A stretch of DNA of 11,375 nt, from assembly GCA_018398765.1 (NCBI GenBank), contig JAHBMJ010003304.1:1-11375 (forward strand), in the 5' to 3' direction. The translations under genes and the position numbers were made by a program. The DNA comes from Chromera velia (Eukaryota; Sar; Chromeraceae). Under the pieces are notes generated by a model. It made no database searches, was not told the DNA's origin, and saw only the letters and a list, made by a program, of their open reading frames with translations. This document shows, one piece after another, positions 1 to 8,373 of the stretch (within the stretch, counting starts at the first letter, position 1; each line of letters begins with the position of its first letter).

Positions 1-467
1 CCCCACCCCGATGAGTGATGCAGGTCTGGCAAAGGGGCAATACAGCATTGTCCTAGACTCATGCATTGCATGATGGCCCATAGACTGATCAATAATAATA
101 ATATGATGATGATGATGATAGAAGACTTAACCCCTAGCCTCTGTTGGGCTTGGGTGGTCCATTCATCCATGCATTCATGCATAGGATGTTTGATCGATCG
201 ATTATTCTAGATCAAACGTATGCTCTCAATTCTCCACCTCTCTCAAGCACCTCATTATTGCTTCAAACCCCTGCCGCTGATGATGATCTCTTTCCTCTTC
301 AAACTGTTAAAGTCGCGAGCACTGACCAGATTGGTCCTTTTTCGAATTTCTTACTCGTTTTGTGACGGGAGTTCGACTTGAAAAACGTATCCCTCGTTTC
401 TTAGGCAGTCTCCAGCCAGCATAAACCTGTTTTTGCATCTGTCGTGCCCTGACTAGTCTCATTCCCG
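1..467. other. Non-coding leader region upstream of the decayed coding block
   Basis: I see no convincing gene here. A 73-codon open frame at 144-365 has no recognisable domain and ordinary low-complexity composition. The stretch contains the trinucleotide microsatellite listed separately and several copies of the word CATGCAT/GCATG (around 61-73 and 168-183). It could be the 5' untranslated or terminal-repeat part of the element whose coding region begins at 468, but no terminal repeat or primer binding site can be recognised, so this is only a positional guess. Confidence 0.5.
91..119. repeat. Compound trinucleotide microsatellite (AAT)n-(ATG)n
   Basis: Four AAT units (91-102) run directly into about six ATG units (103-119). 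It is a simple-sequence repeat in non-coding DNA with no sign of function. Confidence 0.9.
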
Positions 468-1892
468 ATGTCGGACGAGAGTAGAGACTCGAATGAAGCA
501 GGAAGAAGAGGCAGCGGAGAAAATGACGACGTCATTAACCGTGCTGCAACGGCTATAGCAACAGCCATCTCCAACATCCTCATCCCAAAATTCATAGAGA
601 TCACCACCGCACTCAAAGGTCTCCATCTCAGTGCTATTTCTAGAGACGAGGCTATGACTCTGATAGGGCAAGCTGAGCAGAGGGTTGAGGTCAGGCTCGA
701 CCAGGTAGAAATGATCGTTGAGGAAGAGAGGGTGCTTGCACTCCTGAAGTAGGTTGAAAAGGAAAAATCACTCAACCATGCTAAGAAGGGCACGGTGGTG
801 GTAAGACATCTCCCCTTTAGCCTGTGTTTAACAAGGGACAACCTCAAAGCAGCAGAGTTTCTTGGTGCCCTTCTAGAGGGCGAGTGGAAGCGGTAGAGGA
901 AATTCCCACAGGAGCTGTACCCCTATTCCTCCCTCCGTCGCTGCCTCTCAATGCTTGGAGGTATATCGTCTGGAGAGCCGGACATAGATAGGTTATGGGG
1001 CATGAGCTGGAGGATCAAGTCTTTTTTCTACAGAAGCACCACGGACATGCGGGGGGAGCCCTCACATACCGGTGAACTCAAACTCACTCTGGACGATGCA
1101 GCCGCCCTGCTGTCAGCATACGACGAGGCCCGCAATAGACTAGGGATTGAAGAGGGGAGACCTCTCCCCCTCTCCCTCCCTACAGATACTAAGATTCTGA
1201 ACTGAAAAATCGTAATACACCCAGGTGCCTCCCCCCTCTTCCGTTTCTTTGGAAAGGTTGATAGAGCGACCCGAACGGTGGAGGGAGGGTTTGCAACCGA
1301 AGCACAGCAGAATTTGAAAGACCGGTACCATGTTGTTGTGCAGGACTTTCGAAAGGTTACCGGCTCCACTAGTACCAGAGCAGCAGGACTGACCGAGCGA
1401 CTCCAGCAGTTCTTGGCTAACTGGAGATTGGGGAGAATCGAGGGGTCTAGGGCCCCAGACCTTGGGGCGGGGGATATGGTCAAGCCCGAGGCACCGAGAC
1501 AGGTCGACCTGGGGGTGCGCCTGCATAAAACACACGACGAGACGAACGGTGACCCCGGCACTGCAGAGTAGACCCACAGACATAGATAGCGAATGCAAAG
1601 GGGTGAGGGAGGCGGAGTGAGGCAGGGACTCCTGTTTGGCCTCCAGCAGCAGCAGCGTACTGATGGGTGGGGAGGCCCTTTTAGAGTTCTGAACATAGCG
1701 CCTTCCTAGCAAGGGGAACCGATCTAGGGAGGGGAAAATGGGGATACTATGGCAGACGTTCAGTCCCCGGTGAACCCAGCACAAACTGATGAAGGGGGGT
1801 GGGAGAGTAGGGTGGCTGAGTTCAATGGAGTCGATAGACCAGCGGGAAGCTCAGAAGAAGGGGAAGGGGAAGGGAGGGCCGGTCCCTCCCAG
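468..1892 (+). pseudogene. Decayed coding region of unknown identity, first frame
   Basis: One reading frame stays protein-like from the ATG at 468 to about 1890, interrupted by TAG at 750, 894, 1569, 1587, 1707 and 1725 and TGA at 1203. A TAG at 1893 lies after the point where the frame probably changes. Between the stops the text is amphipathic and mixed in composition: an acidic Ser/Asp-rich start, an Ala/Ile-rich helix around codons 25-50, a charged helix rich in Glu/Arg/Val near codons 70-95, and later 'FRFFGKVDRATRTVEGG'. The uninterrupted frame across stops, with no compensating frame change before about 1840, argues for one ancestral protein hit by nonsense mutations. No domain was recognised. 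A Gag-like or ORF1-like role in a retroelement is possible from position and size but is not shown. The start at 468 is the first ATG of the frame-consistent stretch; its true start is unknown. Confidence 0.5.
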
Positions 1893-2482
1893 TAGCCGAC
1901 GTGGCAGAGGGAGGGGGGGAGAGCAGGGTACCCCTCTCCTGCAGATTCGACCGTGCATCACGGCAGTTTTCGGGACCTCTGCCGGAATAAAAGGTCCCAC
2001 CCGGGGGCCTCCCGCCTTCGTCTCCATCTCCCATCCGCCCGTCCGTTTTCTCCCCTCCGATTTCGTCAGTCTATACCGTGGGAAGTCTTGGAAGGCCCTT
2101 ACCGGAGAGGCCCTTGTTGTTTACTTTTTCTTATGGAGGCAGAGAAGAGGAACTGAAGACATATAATCAAAACTTGAGTGGCCAGCAGCCTCCCAACAAT
2201 ATGAACCGTCCCCCTTAAGTAGAATGGGAGGCGCAGGCCCAGTCTGTTTCTAACTTCCCCCTGCTACCACTCTCTTGCTCTCTCCCCTTCTTCTCTCGTG
2301 TCCACTGTGCTCCTTTAATGCCCTTACCTCCCTTTTGCATCCCCTCAAATTGCCAACCACTTATTTCTCACTCGGACAGGTTCGAAGAGAAAGGAAGACA
2401 GTCAGTGAGCCAGCCGAACTGCATAAATAAATGCGAGCTCATATACGATGGAACTGACGAAATGATACCTTTTTCTCCTCTT

Positions 2483-2534
2483 TGCTCCTCTTTTCCTCTA
2501 CTTGGCCTCGGTTTTCCCTCCTGCTGGGATGGGC
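2483..2534 (+). repeat. Internal diverged repeat, copy 1 (W-D-G-L motif)
   Basis: This stretch and 2819-2868 are diverged copies, each beginning TGCTCCTCT and ending CTGGGATGGG. In the second frame of the decayed gene they encode 'LCSSFPLLGLGFPSCWDGL' and 'LCSSIPLLGFLLAYWDGL'. A third, weaker relative ('PTWDRL') lies near 2775-2790. Matching codon phase in both copies suggests a duplicated protein module. Confidence 0.55.
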
Positions 2535-2818
2535 TTTTTTGGGAGGATGAGAAGCCTTGGTTGGTCAGCAGAGGAAAGAGAAGTATGGGGAAGGAAAGAA
2601 ACCTTTTGGAGGGGAGGCCGGGAGTGAAGAAAGGAAGAAATGCATTCGAAGTGCTTGCCTCAGAGAATGAAGAACTCCTTTTTTCCTCTCCTGTTCCTTC
2701 CTCCTCCCTACCGTCTCCTCCTCCCGCTGCCCTCCCCCTGAGCTTTTACCCCCCACCGGCAGGCACTCTGCCAACCTGGGATAGGTTAGAAATCTGTCCT
2801 CATTCCATCCGCCCCTTG

Positions 2819-2868
2819 TGCTCCTCTATTCCTCTCCTGGGTTTCTTGCTGGCATACTGGGATGGGTT
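2819..2868 (+). repeat. Internal diverged repeat, copy 2 (W-D-G-L motif)
   Basis: Second copy of the module described at 2483-2534, in the same reading frame and followed by a Lys-rich segment. Copy spacing is about 336 bases, an exact multiple of three. Confidence 0.55.
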
Positions 2869-3940
2869 AGCTTTAAGTAAAGAAAAGCTGTCTAGAAAGA
2901 AAGCTGCAGCAAAAAGAAGGTTCATGAAGGCACAAAGGAAACTTTAAAGAAAGGAAAGAAGTCGTGCAATTATAGCCATGCAAGTAAAGGATATTTCACC
3001 TACAGAGGTCTCTTCTCGCCCCCCCTCCCCCTTCTCTCAGTTTGTTCTCAGTCAACCTTCCCAAATAAGTCCCTCTGTTATAGCTAAGCCTTCTCCATCT
3101 TTTTCATCTATGTACAAAGGTGATGTCACTTCTTCTCCTTCTTCTTCTTTTCCCCCTTCTTCTTCCCCCTCTGAAGTGAAAGATGTAAAGAGTGAGGGAG
3201 AGACGAAGATTGAACAAACGGACGGTGTACAGTATGAAAACCCGACGACCTCTGTTTCCTTTCTTCCCATCCATTCCGCCCCTAACTCCTTGGAGGCTCA
3301 AGGCCCCCTTTCGCCAAGGCCGTCGAATTTGTTTTTCTCCTCTATGTGCATCTATTCTCTTCCATGCATGCAGCTCTCCCTGGTTATGCCTCCCTGCCCC
3401 CCTCTTATCTCTTCCCTTCCTGTGACTCCCTCCTCTCAAGATCTTCCTCCTCATTCTCCTCCAACGCCACCTCCTCTACCTAAACCTCCTCCAGTCCCTC
3501 CGATCTTTTTCCCTATTTCTTTCGCCCCAAGTTTTTCTGTTTTGACCATAAATCGCTGTACTCCTCCTGTCCCATCTGTTACATTCAATCATGAAGCTTG
3601 ACATTCTGAACATCCGTTGCATCACTTCCTTTCCCGCCCTCCGCCAATAGTTCCACCCGCTATCTTTGGCTGTCAGCCTGCCTCTAGCCTTCTTCGCACT
3701 CTTAAGTGTCCAACATCTGTCCGTCTCACACCGCTTTGTTCGGTTCCATCTCAAGTGAAAGTACTGTACAAATTGTTCTGCTCCGAGTCCGTAAAGGAGG
3801 AATCTTCGCCACCCACTGAGGCATCTCCTACGCAAATGTTTTGCCCCTCTCCCTCTCTCTCCACTTCCCCTTCCTCAGAAGACAAATGTGAGGTGGGAAC
3901 AAACGACGAACACAGAAAGCAAAAGATTGGGGGAGTCGGT

Positions 3941-4032
3941 TCTTTCTCTTCTTTTTCTACTTCTTCTTCTCCTTCTCTTTGTCTTTCTGCTTTTTTTTCT
4001 CCTCCCTTTTCTTTTTCTCATTCCTCTCCTAG
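3941..4032 (+). repeat. Polypyrimidine tract
   Basis: About 90 bases almost entirely C and T, including CTTCTTCTTCTCC-type runs and a stretch of eight T. A shorter similar tract lies at 3127-3172. In the decayed frame it codes for Ser/Phe/Pro. Such strand asymmetry can form triplex DNA in principle, but nothing here shows that it does. Confidence 0.8.
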
Positions 4033-4119
4033 AAGGTTCGTTGGAAGCGCTTCGCTGGCCAAAGGTGGAAACAAAATGAGTGACAGACACAGAAAACAGG
4101 TGAAAACTGAATAGGTGAA

Positions 4120-4125
4120 AATAAA
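4120..4125 (+). promoter_or_regulatory. Possible polyadenylation signal AATAAA
   Basis: AATAAA begins six bases after the terminal TAG of the decayed second-frame coding region, in a short A-rich stretch. Position fits a 3' end signal, but the hexamer alone is common by chance. Confidence 0.25.
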
Positions 4126-4176
4126 GAAGGTGTTCTAAGACTGTTTTGGGTCAGGGACCTCGAGTTGGGTCGGACA

Positions 4177-4202
4177 CCCCCCCCCCCCCCNCCCCCCCCC
4201 CC
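4177..4202. repeat. Poly-C homopolymer containing an unresolved base
   Basis: Twenty-six positions of C with a single N at 4191. The N most likely marks an uncertain homopolymer length in the assembly, so distances across it should not be trusted. Confidence 0.9.
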
Positions 4203-4203
4203 G

Positions 4204-4231
4204 AGGTTCAGAAGTCCGCACTTCTGAACCT
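4204..4231. repeat. Perfect 12-bp inverted repeat with a 4-base loop
   Basis: AGGTTCAGAAGT (4204-4215) is followed by CCGC and then its exact complement ACTTCTGAACCT (4220-4231). Pairing can extend after one mismatch into flanking C and G runs (4200-4202 with 4233-4235). It sits inside the GC-rich block beside the poly-C run. Not followed by a T run, and not in a bacterial context, so a terminator is not implied. Confidence 0.85.
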
Positions 4232-4397
4232 TGGGCAAGGGGGGTCAAACCCCCCCGCCGCCAGGTCCAGACATGGGCTAATCGTGGGTCCGGGAGGCGC
4301 TGCCACGGGGCCAGAGGGGGTGGCGGCACCCTGCCCCTTTGTAAGATTGCTAAGGAATAACTAGGGAGGATTTCTAGAGCCATTCATAGGACGTACA

Positions 4398-4421
4398 AAA
4401 GAACTGATCGTTCGGTTCTTT
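4398..4421. repeat. Imperfect 10-bp inverted repeat
   Basis: AAAGAACTGA (4398-4407), loop TCGT, then TCGGTTCTTT (4412-4421), pairing over ten positions with one G-T pair. The word TTTCTAGA occurs on both sides (about 4371-4378 and 4421-4428). No function assigned. Confidence 0.7.
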
Positions 4422-4566
4422 TTCTAGACATTGTTGTTTCTCCATAAACCATAATACATCACAACATCGGTGTCAGTCTGTAAAAAGACGCATGCAGCAA
4501 AAGCATGCAGACTGAGGCAGGCCGGCAGACTAAGCGCGTGCATCAAACACGCGGCGGCGCGATAAT

Positions 4567-4592
4567 CAGGCGATGACAACCAGGCGATGACA
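4567..4592. repeat. Short direct repeat, two copies of CAGGCGATGACA
   Basis: Two identical 12-base copies (4567-4578 and 4581-4592) with a 2-base spacer. Too short to identify as part of a larger satellite from this window. Confidence 0.7.
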
Positions 4593-5281
4593 CGTTGGTG
4601 GCACCAGGCATCAGTACTACAACATGCCCGCCCCTCTCAGACGTGTGTCCTCACACATAGTCAAACCTGAACGGATACACTTTTATCAAATGCAGCTGGA
4701 CAAAACATTTGTTTACTGACGGCCAGACACACGAGACTGCAGTGAATCAATCAATCTCAATCGACCCGCAAACGACCCATCACATAAACATCCCTCGACA
4801 TGTTGGCATATCACGGCCAACAACATGAACAGGCATCGGCTTGTATGGACCTCTTCATGCAGCTGATCATGGAAGAACACCCATTCAAAGTGGATGCTTC
4901 ACATTCAGTTACCAAATAAATGACTCCGTGCATTAAACGGTGCAAAAAAAATAAATAGACGGAAGAAGAGAACAGAATACATGCATGCGCGCGCGAAAGG
5001 CATTGAGAAGGAAACCTGAACATAGGAAAGAGAAAAGCAATAAAAAACATACAAAAAAGAGAGAAGAAATAGGGAAAGACACAGAGAAAGATGCAGAGAC
5101 GATGACAGAGAGAGAAGACGTCATCACAAGACAGAGAGAAGAAAACTGCATCATTCATTCATCCATTCATTCTCACTTCCCCCGTCCTTCTCGCGACCCC
5201 TCAGGAATAGAACGAGAGTGAGAGAAAGTTATGCACAAACATTTACTCATATGCATTCATTCCCTTTGATTCCTAGTCTCC

Positions 5282-5512
5282 TCACTTCTTTCCCCCTCTT
5301 CCTCCAAGAGGCCTTCCAGGCTGCGCCAAGAACTCTCTGATTTTCGAATGAGCATTCAAAAGATTCTCTGATGGCTCCCAGGTGGCATTCTCTTCTGAAT
5401 CCCCTTTCCAGTGTACCAAATACTCCACACTACGACCGATCTTCCTCTTGTCGAGGACTGTCTCTACTTCATGCTCTTTTTGAGTCAAGTATGGAAGGCG
5501 TACCGGCAGCAA
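5282..5512 (-). pseudogene. Chromodomain at the end of the retrotransposon polyprotein
   Basis: The segment 'EVETVLDKRKIGRSVEYLVHW' is followed by 'KG', then 'ATWEPSENL' and 'IREFL', which is the classic chromodomain layout. In chromoviruses this domain guides integration toward particular chromatin. The position before the 'VE' is acidic instead of aromatic, and the residue after 'WKG' is Asp, so the histone-binding aromatic cage looks incomplete, as in group II chromodomains. A second frameshift near 5500 separates it from the integrase C-terminus. The frame ends with a Gly/Arg/Lys tail at 5282. Confidence 0.9.
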
Positions 5513-5921
5513 TATTCTTTTTAGACTGTCCTTCTTGCAACAAATATCTCTTCAACCAAACCACGTGGAGAACTAGATGTCTTCTGACTCCCTCAGGAAA
5601 CACCAGTTCGTATGCGACCTTTCCGACCCGTCGGTCTACTTTAAATGGTCTGTACCACAGATATGCAAGTTTCTTTCGATCTTCCTCCGGTGTCTTTGCT
5701 CCGGCAAAGAAGTTCCTATGGACCATAACCCAATTCCCAGGTTTGAATTCTTCTTCTCTTCTTTTCTGGTTGTAGTAATGTGCTGCTCTCTCCTTCGCTC
5801 TCTCCAATCGGTCTTTCACCTCCTGAACGATGTCCACCAAAGTTTTGTGAAGCTTCAGGTGAGGATGGGTGGGGGCAGAGAAAACTGGGGAGAGTGAGTG
5901 GATCTCTTCGTTCAACGACAT
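5469..5921 (-). pseudogene. Integrase C-terminal region after a frameshift
   Basis: This frame gives the typical downstream integrase segment: a Lys/Glu/Arg helix ('VQEVKDRLERAKERAAHYYN'), then 'FKPGNWVMVHRNF', the 'LAYLWYRPFKV' strand and 'HVVWLKRYL', matching the GPY/F-type C-terminal domain of gypsy integrases ('YRPFKV' stands where G-P-Y/F is usual). It joins the core across an indel between about 5875 and 5925, and runs out at a stop at 5469. The ATG at 5921 is fortuitous; this was an internal part of a polyprotein. Confidence 0.8.
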
Positions 5922-6507
5922 GGAAGGGAGTGAATCCAGTTGACTTGTGGACGCTCGTGCAGACTACAAAGGCAAGCATCTTCAAGTGCTGGGGCCAGTC
6001 TTCTTGATGGTCTGCGACGAAGCACCGAAGCATCTGCTCAAGCGTCCAATTCTTGATCTCCGTCTGTCCGTCTGTCTGAGGGTGCTAAGCAGTTGACATC
6101 TTGAGCTTGGTTCTGCACAGGTGGAACAGTGTTTGCCAGAAGTTTGAGACAAACGTGGAGTCGCGATCAGAGACAATTGATTGTGGTATGCCATGCTCAC
6201 ACACCACTTCGTCGAAAAACTTCTGTGCTGTCTCTCGGGCTCCGGCTGTTTCTCTGGTGGGAACAAAGATCGCCCACTTGCTCAACCTGCACACCACATC
6301 CATGATCGAGTCAACTACCTCTCTTTTGAACTGAACAGGCGGAAGACTAGTAATGAAATCCATTGAGAGATTGTAAAAGGGAGACTCTGGCACAGAGAGT
6401 GGTTGAAGAAGGCCTGCAGGCTTTTCGTTCGACGGTTTGTTCCTTTGACACACATCGTAGTGAGCGACGTAGTGCATCACCCGCTTCTACATGTGTGGCC
6501 AAAAGAA
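5716..6507 (-). pseudogene. Integrase zinc-finger remnant and catalytic core (retrotransposon pol)
   Basis: Integrase inserts retroelement DNA into the host chromosome. Numbering from the Met at 6480, catalytic acidic residues are visible as D41 in 'NLSMDFITSLPP', D105 in 'IVSDRDSTF' and E141 in 'HPQTDGQTE'; D105 and E141 are separated by 35 residues, the DD35E spacing. Upstream, 'VAHYDVCQRNK' matches the HHCC zinc finger, but the first of its two cysteines is Tyr. In-frame TAG codons interrupt at 6489-6487 and 6087-6085, the latter just before 'HPQTDGQTE'. The frame continues to 5719, although from about 5920 downward the protein-like reading moves to another frame. The family is certain; the copy is non-functional. 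Confidence 0.9.
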
Positions 6508-6990
6508 CTAGGGTATTTGACTGTTTTAATTACAATTAAGATTCCATAGGTAAAATTATATAAAACACATAATAAAAAACATAAATTATTCAAACATTTC
6601 AGGCTAAAGGAACGTAGTTCTTCTTAAAAAGCTTAAATCTAGTGAAATTAAACGTTATTACGGGCGAAACTAATCATATACCCCCCCTTTTATAGTATGT
6701 CTCTTACAACTGATTACGGATTACGAGATTACGGCATGTTTTATAAAAGGCCATCAATAATTTTTTGACATCTTAGGTCTCTGTGTGACACTTTTTATTT
6801 TTTGCTCACTGCACTGTACGGCACTACAACGTGTATGAACTGCCAGTCAGTGTGTATGACGCGCCTAACTCTCTTACTCGGTCTTGCTGACTCAGTTTAG
6901 AACCGCTTCCTTCTCTACCCCCTCCCCCTGCAAGACCTAATCCACCCAAACTAAGAAGGGCCACGTCTTGGTTCCCCTAAAGGAAAAAAC
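6508..6990. other. AT-rich non-coding spacer
   Basis: About 480 bases without a credible gene. The first 270 bases are much richer in A and T than their surroundings, beginning exactly where the retrotransposon similarity ends, so they may be a different insertion or the flank at a truncation point. A short repeat, GATTACG three times (6712-6718, 6719-6725 and 6727-6733), lies within. Confidence 0.5.
6712..6733. repeat. Three tandem GATTACG words
   Basis: GATTACG occurs at 6712, 6719 and 6727, the last after a one-base spacer. Short and of unknown meaning. Confidence 0.7.
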
Positions 6991-6996
6991 AAGAAA

Positions 6997-7896
6997 CTAC
7001 TCCTCATTTTCCTCCTCCTTCTCCTCTCCGTCTTCCTCCTCCTCCTCCTCCTCCTCCTCCTCGTCCCCCGCTTCCTCGCCCCTGCTCTGCTCTTCCTCAT
7101 TGGAACTGTCACGGATGATGTCTCCCTCCTCCCCCGTTTCTTTTTCACCCATAGCACGTGCAGATCATTGCTCTTCTGCCTCAGTTGCTGCCCCCCTATA
7201 ACACCAAAGGAGGTGATCGTTTTCAAACGTGTTAATTGCAAGCGCTCCATTCCCCCCCCCCCGCCAGGTGACCTTCCTGGTGAACTTGTTTTTCATTTTG
7301 TCAAGTTTTTTTTTTTCTTTCAGGGTCATATGTTCATTCACGACAACTCCATACGGATGTAGAGAGCACCCAGCATTAGCTGTCCAAACATTCTTCTGGG
7401 CATTGTACGTGATGTTTGAAAGCACCAGATTGTCAGAGACGGACCAGTTATTCCACTTCTTGTTGTTATCGTCATCGTGTTCTATCTATTTCACTTTCCA
7501 AGTGTTCATGTCTTTCATGTGCTCTTGCACGGATGCAGACTTGAGATCTCCTCTCACTTTCTGCACCTGCTTCTGCTGTGCCGAGACCTCAGCTTTACAT
7601 TTTTTGGAGCCCTGCTCCATCTTCTTCTCCGTTTGGACTGCAGTCATATGTGCCCGGAAGGACACCAGGTGAACTGCTTTCCATTTGACATCGAAAGCAG
7701 CGTAGATCGTATCAAAGAAGCTCAACGCGCCCTCTTTGTATAACTTCTGAAATATGTCTTTGGTTTCAAAGCCAGCATCATAGAGTTGTTTTGTGTAAAT
7801 GAAAGCATCCTCAGCAGGGATACCTTTGAAATAATTGTTTTTGTTGAAGAGTTCTGCAAGTTCTTCCACAGAAAGCTTGGCCGTAGCCTCCGACAT
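6997..7896 (-). pseudogene. Unrecognised acidic-tailed protein gene with two nonsense codons, divergent partner
   Basis: A single minus-strand frame of 300 codons runs from the ATG at 7896 (context CACCATG, a good eukaryotic start) to TAG at 6999-6997. It is broken by TAG at codon 137 (7488-7486) and TGA at codon 244 (7167-7165), with no frame change on either side. Residues 8-60 look like a helical module ('VEELAELFNKNNYFKGIPAED' region), 75-120 are Lys/Gln-rich and helical, 150-240 are mixed with 'WTANAGCSLHPYG' and 'LAINTFENDHLLWCY', and the end (about 245-299) is a Glu-rich acidic tail containing eleven Glu in a row. No family was recognised. It faces away from the transposase-like gene at 8374. 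Both nonsense codons are what CAG and CGA would become after C-to-T change. An alternative is that introns remove the stops, but I see no good splice pairs. Confidence 0.6.
7034..7062. repeat. (TCC)n microsatellite coding a poly-Glu run
   Basis: About nine TCC units on the plus strand, read as GAG codons on the minus strand in the acidic tail of the divergent pseudogene. Confidence 0.9.
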
Positions 7897-8373
7897 GGTG
7901 ACCGTCATGCTATGTACCGCTCCTCCTAGATGCTCCTCTGTGTCACCATGCAGTCGCTTTAAGACGGAGGAAGATAATGAGAGAGAAGAGAGGTAGCACT
8001 GGGAGGTAATTTGAGAGCAGACTATGTCAGAGACGGGTCGACGTGATGGTCCTAATCGTGGAGTTAGCCCTGGAAAGCACTGGCTTATAATGGCTTCATG
8101 AGCAATTAGTAATATATACTCTTTCACAGGCCGCTCACGCTGGCTGCACAGAATTCAGCTTTCGATCAGTCTGATCATTCCGAGGCTCCTTAATTGCAGT
8201 CGAAGAAGTTTGCTGGCAATGGAGCCTTTCAGTCTAGCCTTCAGTTCCACACCGGTTCACATATAGAGAACCCAAAACGGCTCCGTTCCTTTGTAAAACG
8301 AGAATACGTTGTTCACAGTTGTGGAGATGCATTTGTATTTGTAGACAATACGTTGTTGTACTGAGTTGACAAC
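7897..8373. other. Divergent intergenic region, possible bidirectional promoter
   Basis: The 477 bases between the two oppositely directed start codons contain no gene. A minus-strand TATA-like word lies at 8118-8111, a short palindromic GATCAGTCTGATC at about 8164-8176, and A/T-rich patches. Head-to-head layout suggests shared regulation, which the sequence alone cannot prove. Confidence 0.4.
8111..8118 (-). promoter_or_regulatory. TATA-box-like element for the minus-strand gene
   Basis: Minus strand reads AGTATATATT here, about 215 bases upstream of the ATG at 7896. Composition and position are compatible with a core promoter but unsupported by other signals. Confidence 0.3.

Larger units (their letters stand above)
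1838..4114 (+). pseudogene. Decayed Ser/Pro-rich coding region, second frame (continuation)
   Basis: A second plus-strand frame is open from 1838 to 4111, broken only by TAA at 1988, 2216 and 2945 and TGA at 3599, and ends at TAG 4112-4114. It takes over from the upstream frame in a GGGGAA-rich stretch near 1840-1895, which suggests an indel there. Protein-like passages include 'YTVGSLGRPLPER', 'EEELKTYNQNLSGQQ' and the charged stretch ending 'KKAAAKRRFMKAQRKL' just before the stop at 2945. Much of 2650-4030 codes for Ser/Pro/Phe runs. Caution: this strand is strongly pyrimidine-rich, and such DNA has few stop codons by chance, so openness alone is weak evidence, particularly for 3000-4000. 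No family recognised. A polyadenylation-like AATAAA follows six bases after the end. Confidence 0.4.
4115..5281. other. Non-coding region between the two decayed elements
   Basis: No credible gene. From left to right it holds a GC-rich block with a poly-C run and hairpin (about 4141-4340), a second hairpin (4398-4421), short direct repeats such as GCATGCAG twice at about 4484-4507 and a 12-base repeat at 4567-4592, a small inverted repeat around 4799-4827 (CATGTTGGC / GCCAACAACATG), and a purine-rich tract at about 4945-5150 ending in ATTC repeats. Since the retrotransposon fragment on the minus strand ends at 5282, part of this region may be its 3' untranslated region or terminal repeat, but I cannot place boundaries. 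Confidence 0.5.
5282..6507 (-). mobile_element. Truncated Ty3/gypsy chromodomain retrotransposon fragment
   Basis: Reading the minus strand from 6507 to 5282, the order is integrase zinc-finger remnant, integrase catalytic core, integrase C-terminal region, then chromodomain. This order is diagnostic of chromoviruses (Ty3/gypsy, Metaviridae). Reverse transcriptase, RNase H, protease and Gag are absent: the sequence upstream of the 'FFWPHM' segment becomes AT-rich non-coding DNA at about 6508, so the copy is 5'-truncated or interrupted. At least two frameshifts and two internal stops show it is inactive. No long terminal repeats could be defined. Confidence 0.9.

Noticed and set aside
1028-1784. 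Two long overlapping minus-strand open frames
   Set aside because: They lie antisense to the more protein-like plus frame, have low-complexity Ser/Pro/Arg/Cys composition and no motifs.
468-1895. Stop-codon reassignment (TAG read as Gln)
   Set aside because: The first frame has mostly TAG breaks, which is suggestive, but TGA and TAA also interrupt other frames, and the retrotransposon fragment has clear frameshifts. Decay explains all of this better than a variant code.
3052-4090. Minus-strand Arg/Glu/Lys-rich open frames
   Set aside because: They are the complement of polypyrimidine DNA, which yields Arg/Glu/Lys runs by composition.
5171-5190. Polypurine tract and terminal-repeat edge for the minus-strand retrotransposon
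   Set aside because: The minus strand reads GGGGGAAG followed by TG here, as at a 3' LTR edge, but no matching second repeat or other LTR end can be found in the window.
5371-6366. Plus-strand open frames over the retrotransposon
   Set aside because: They are antisense shadows of clear integrase and chromodomain coding sequence.
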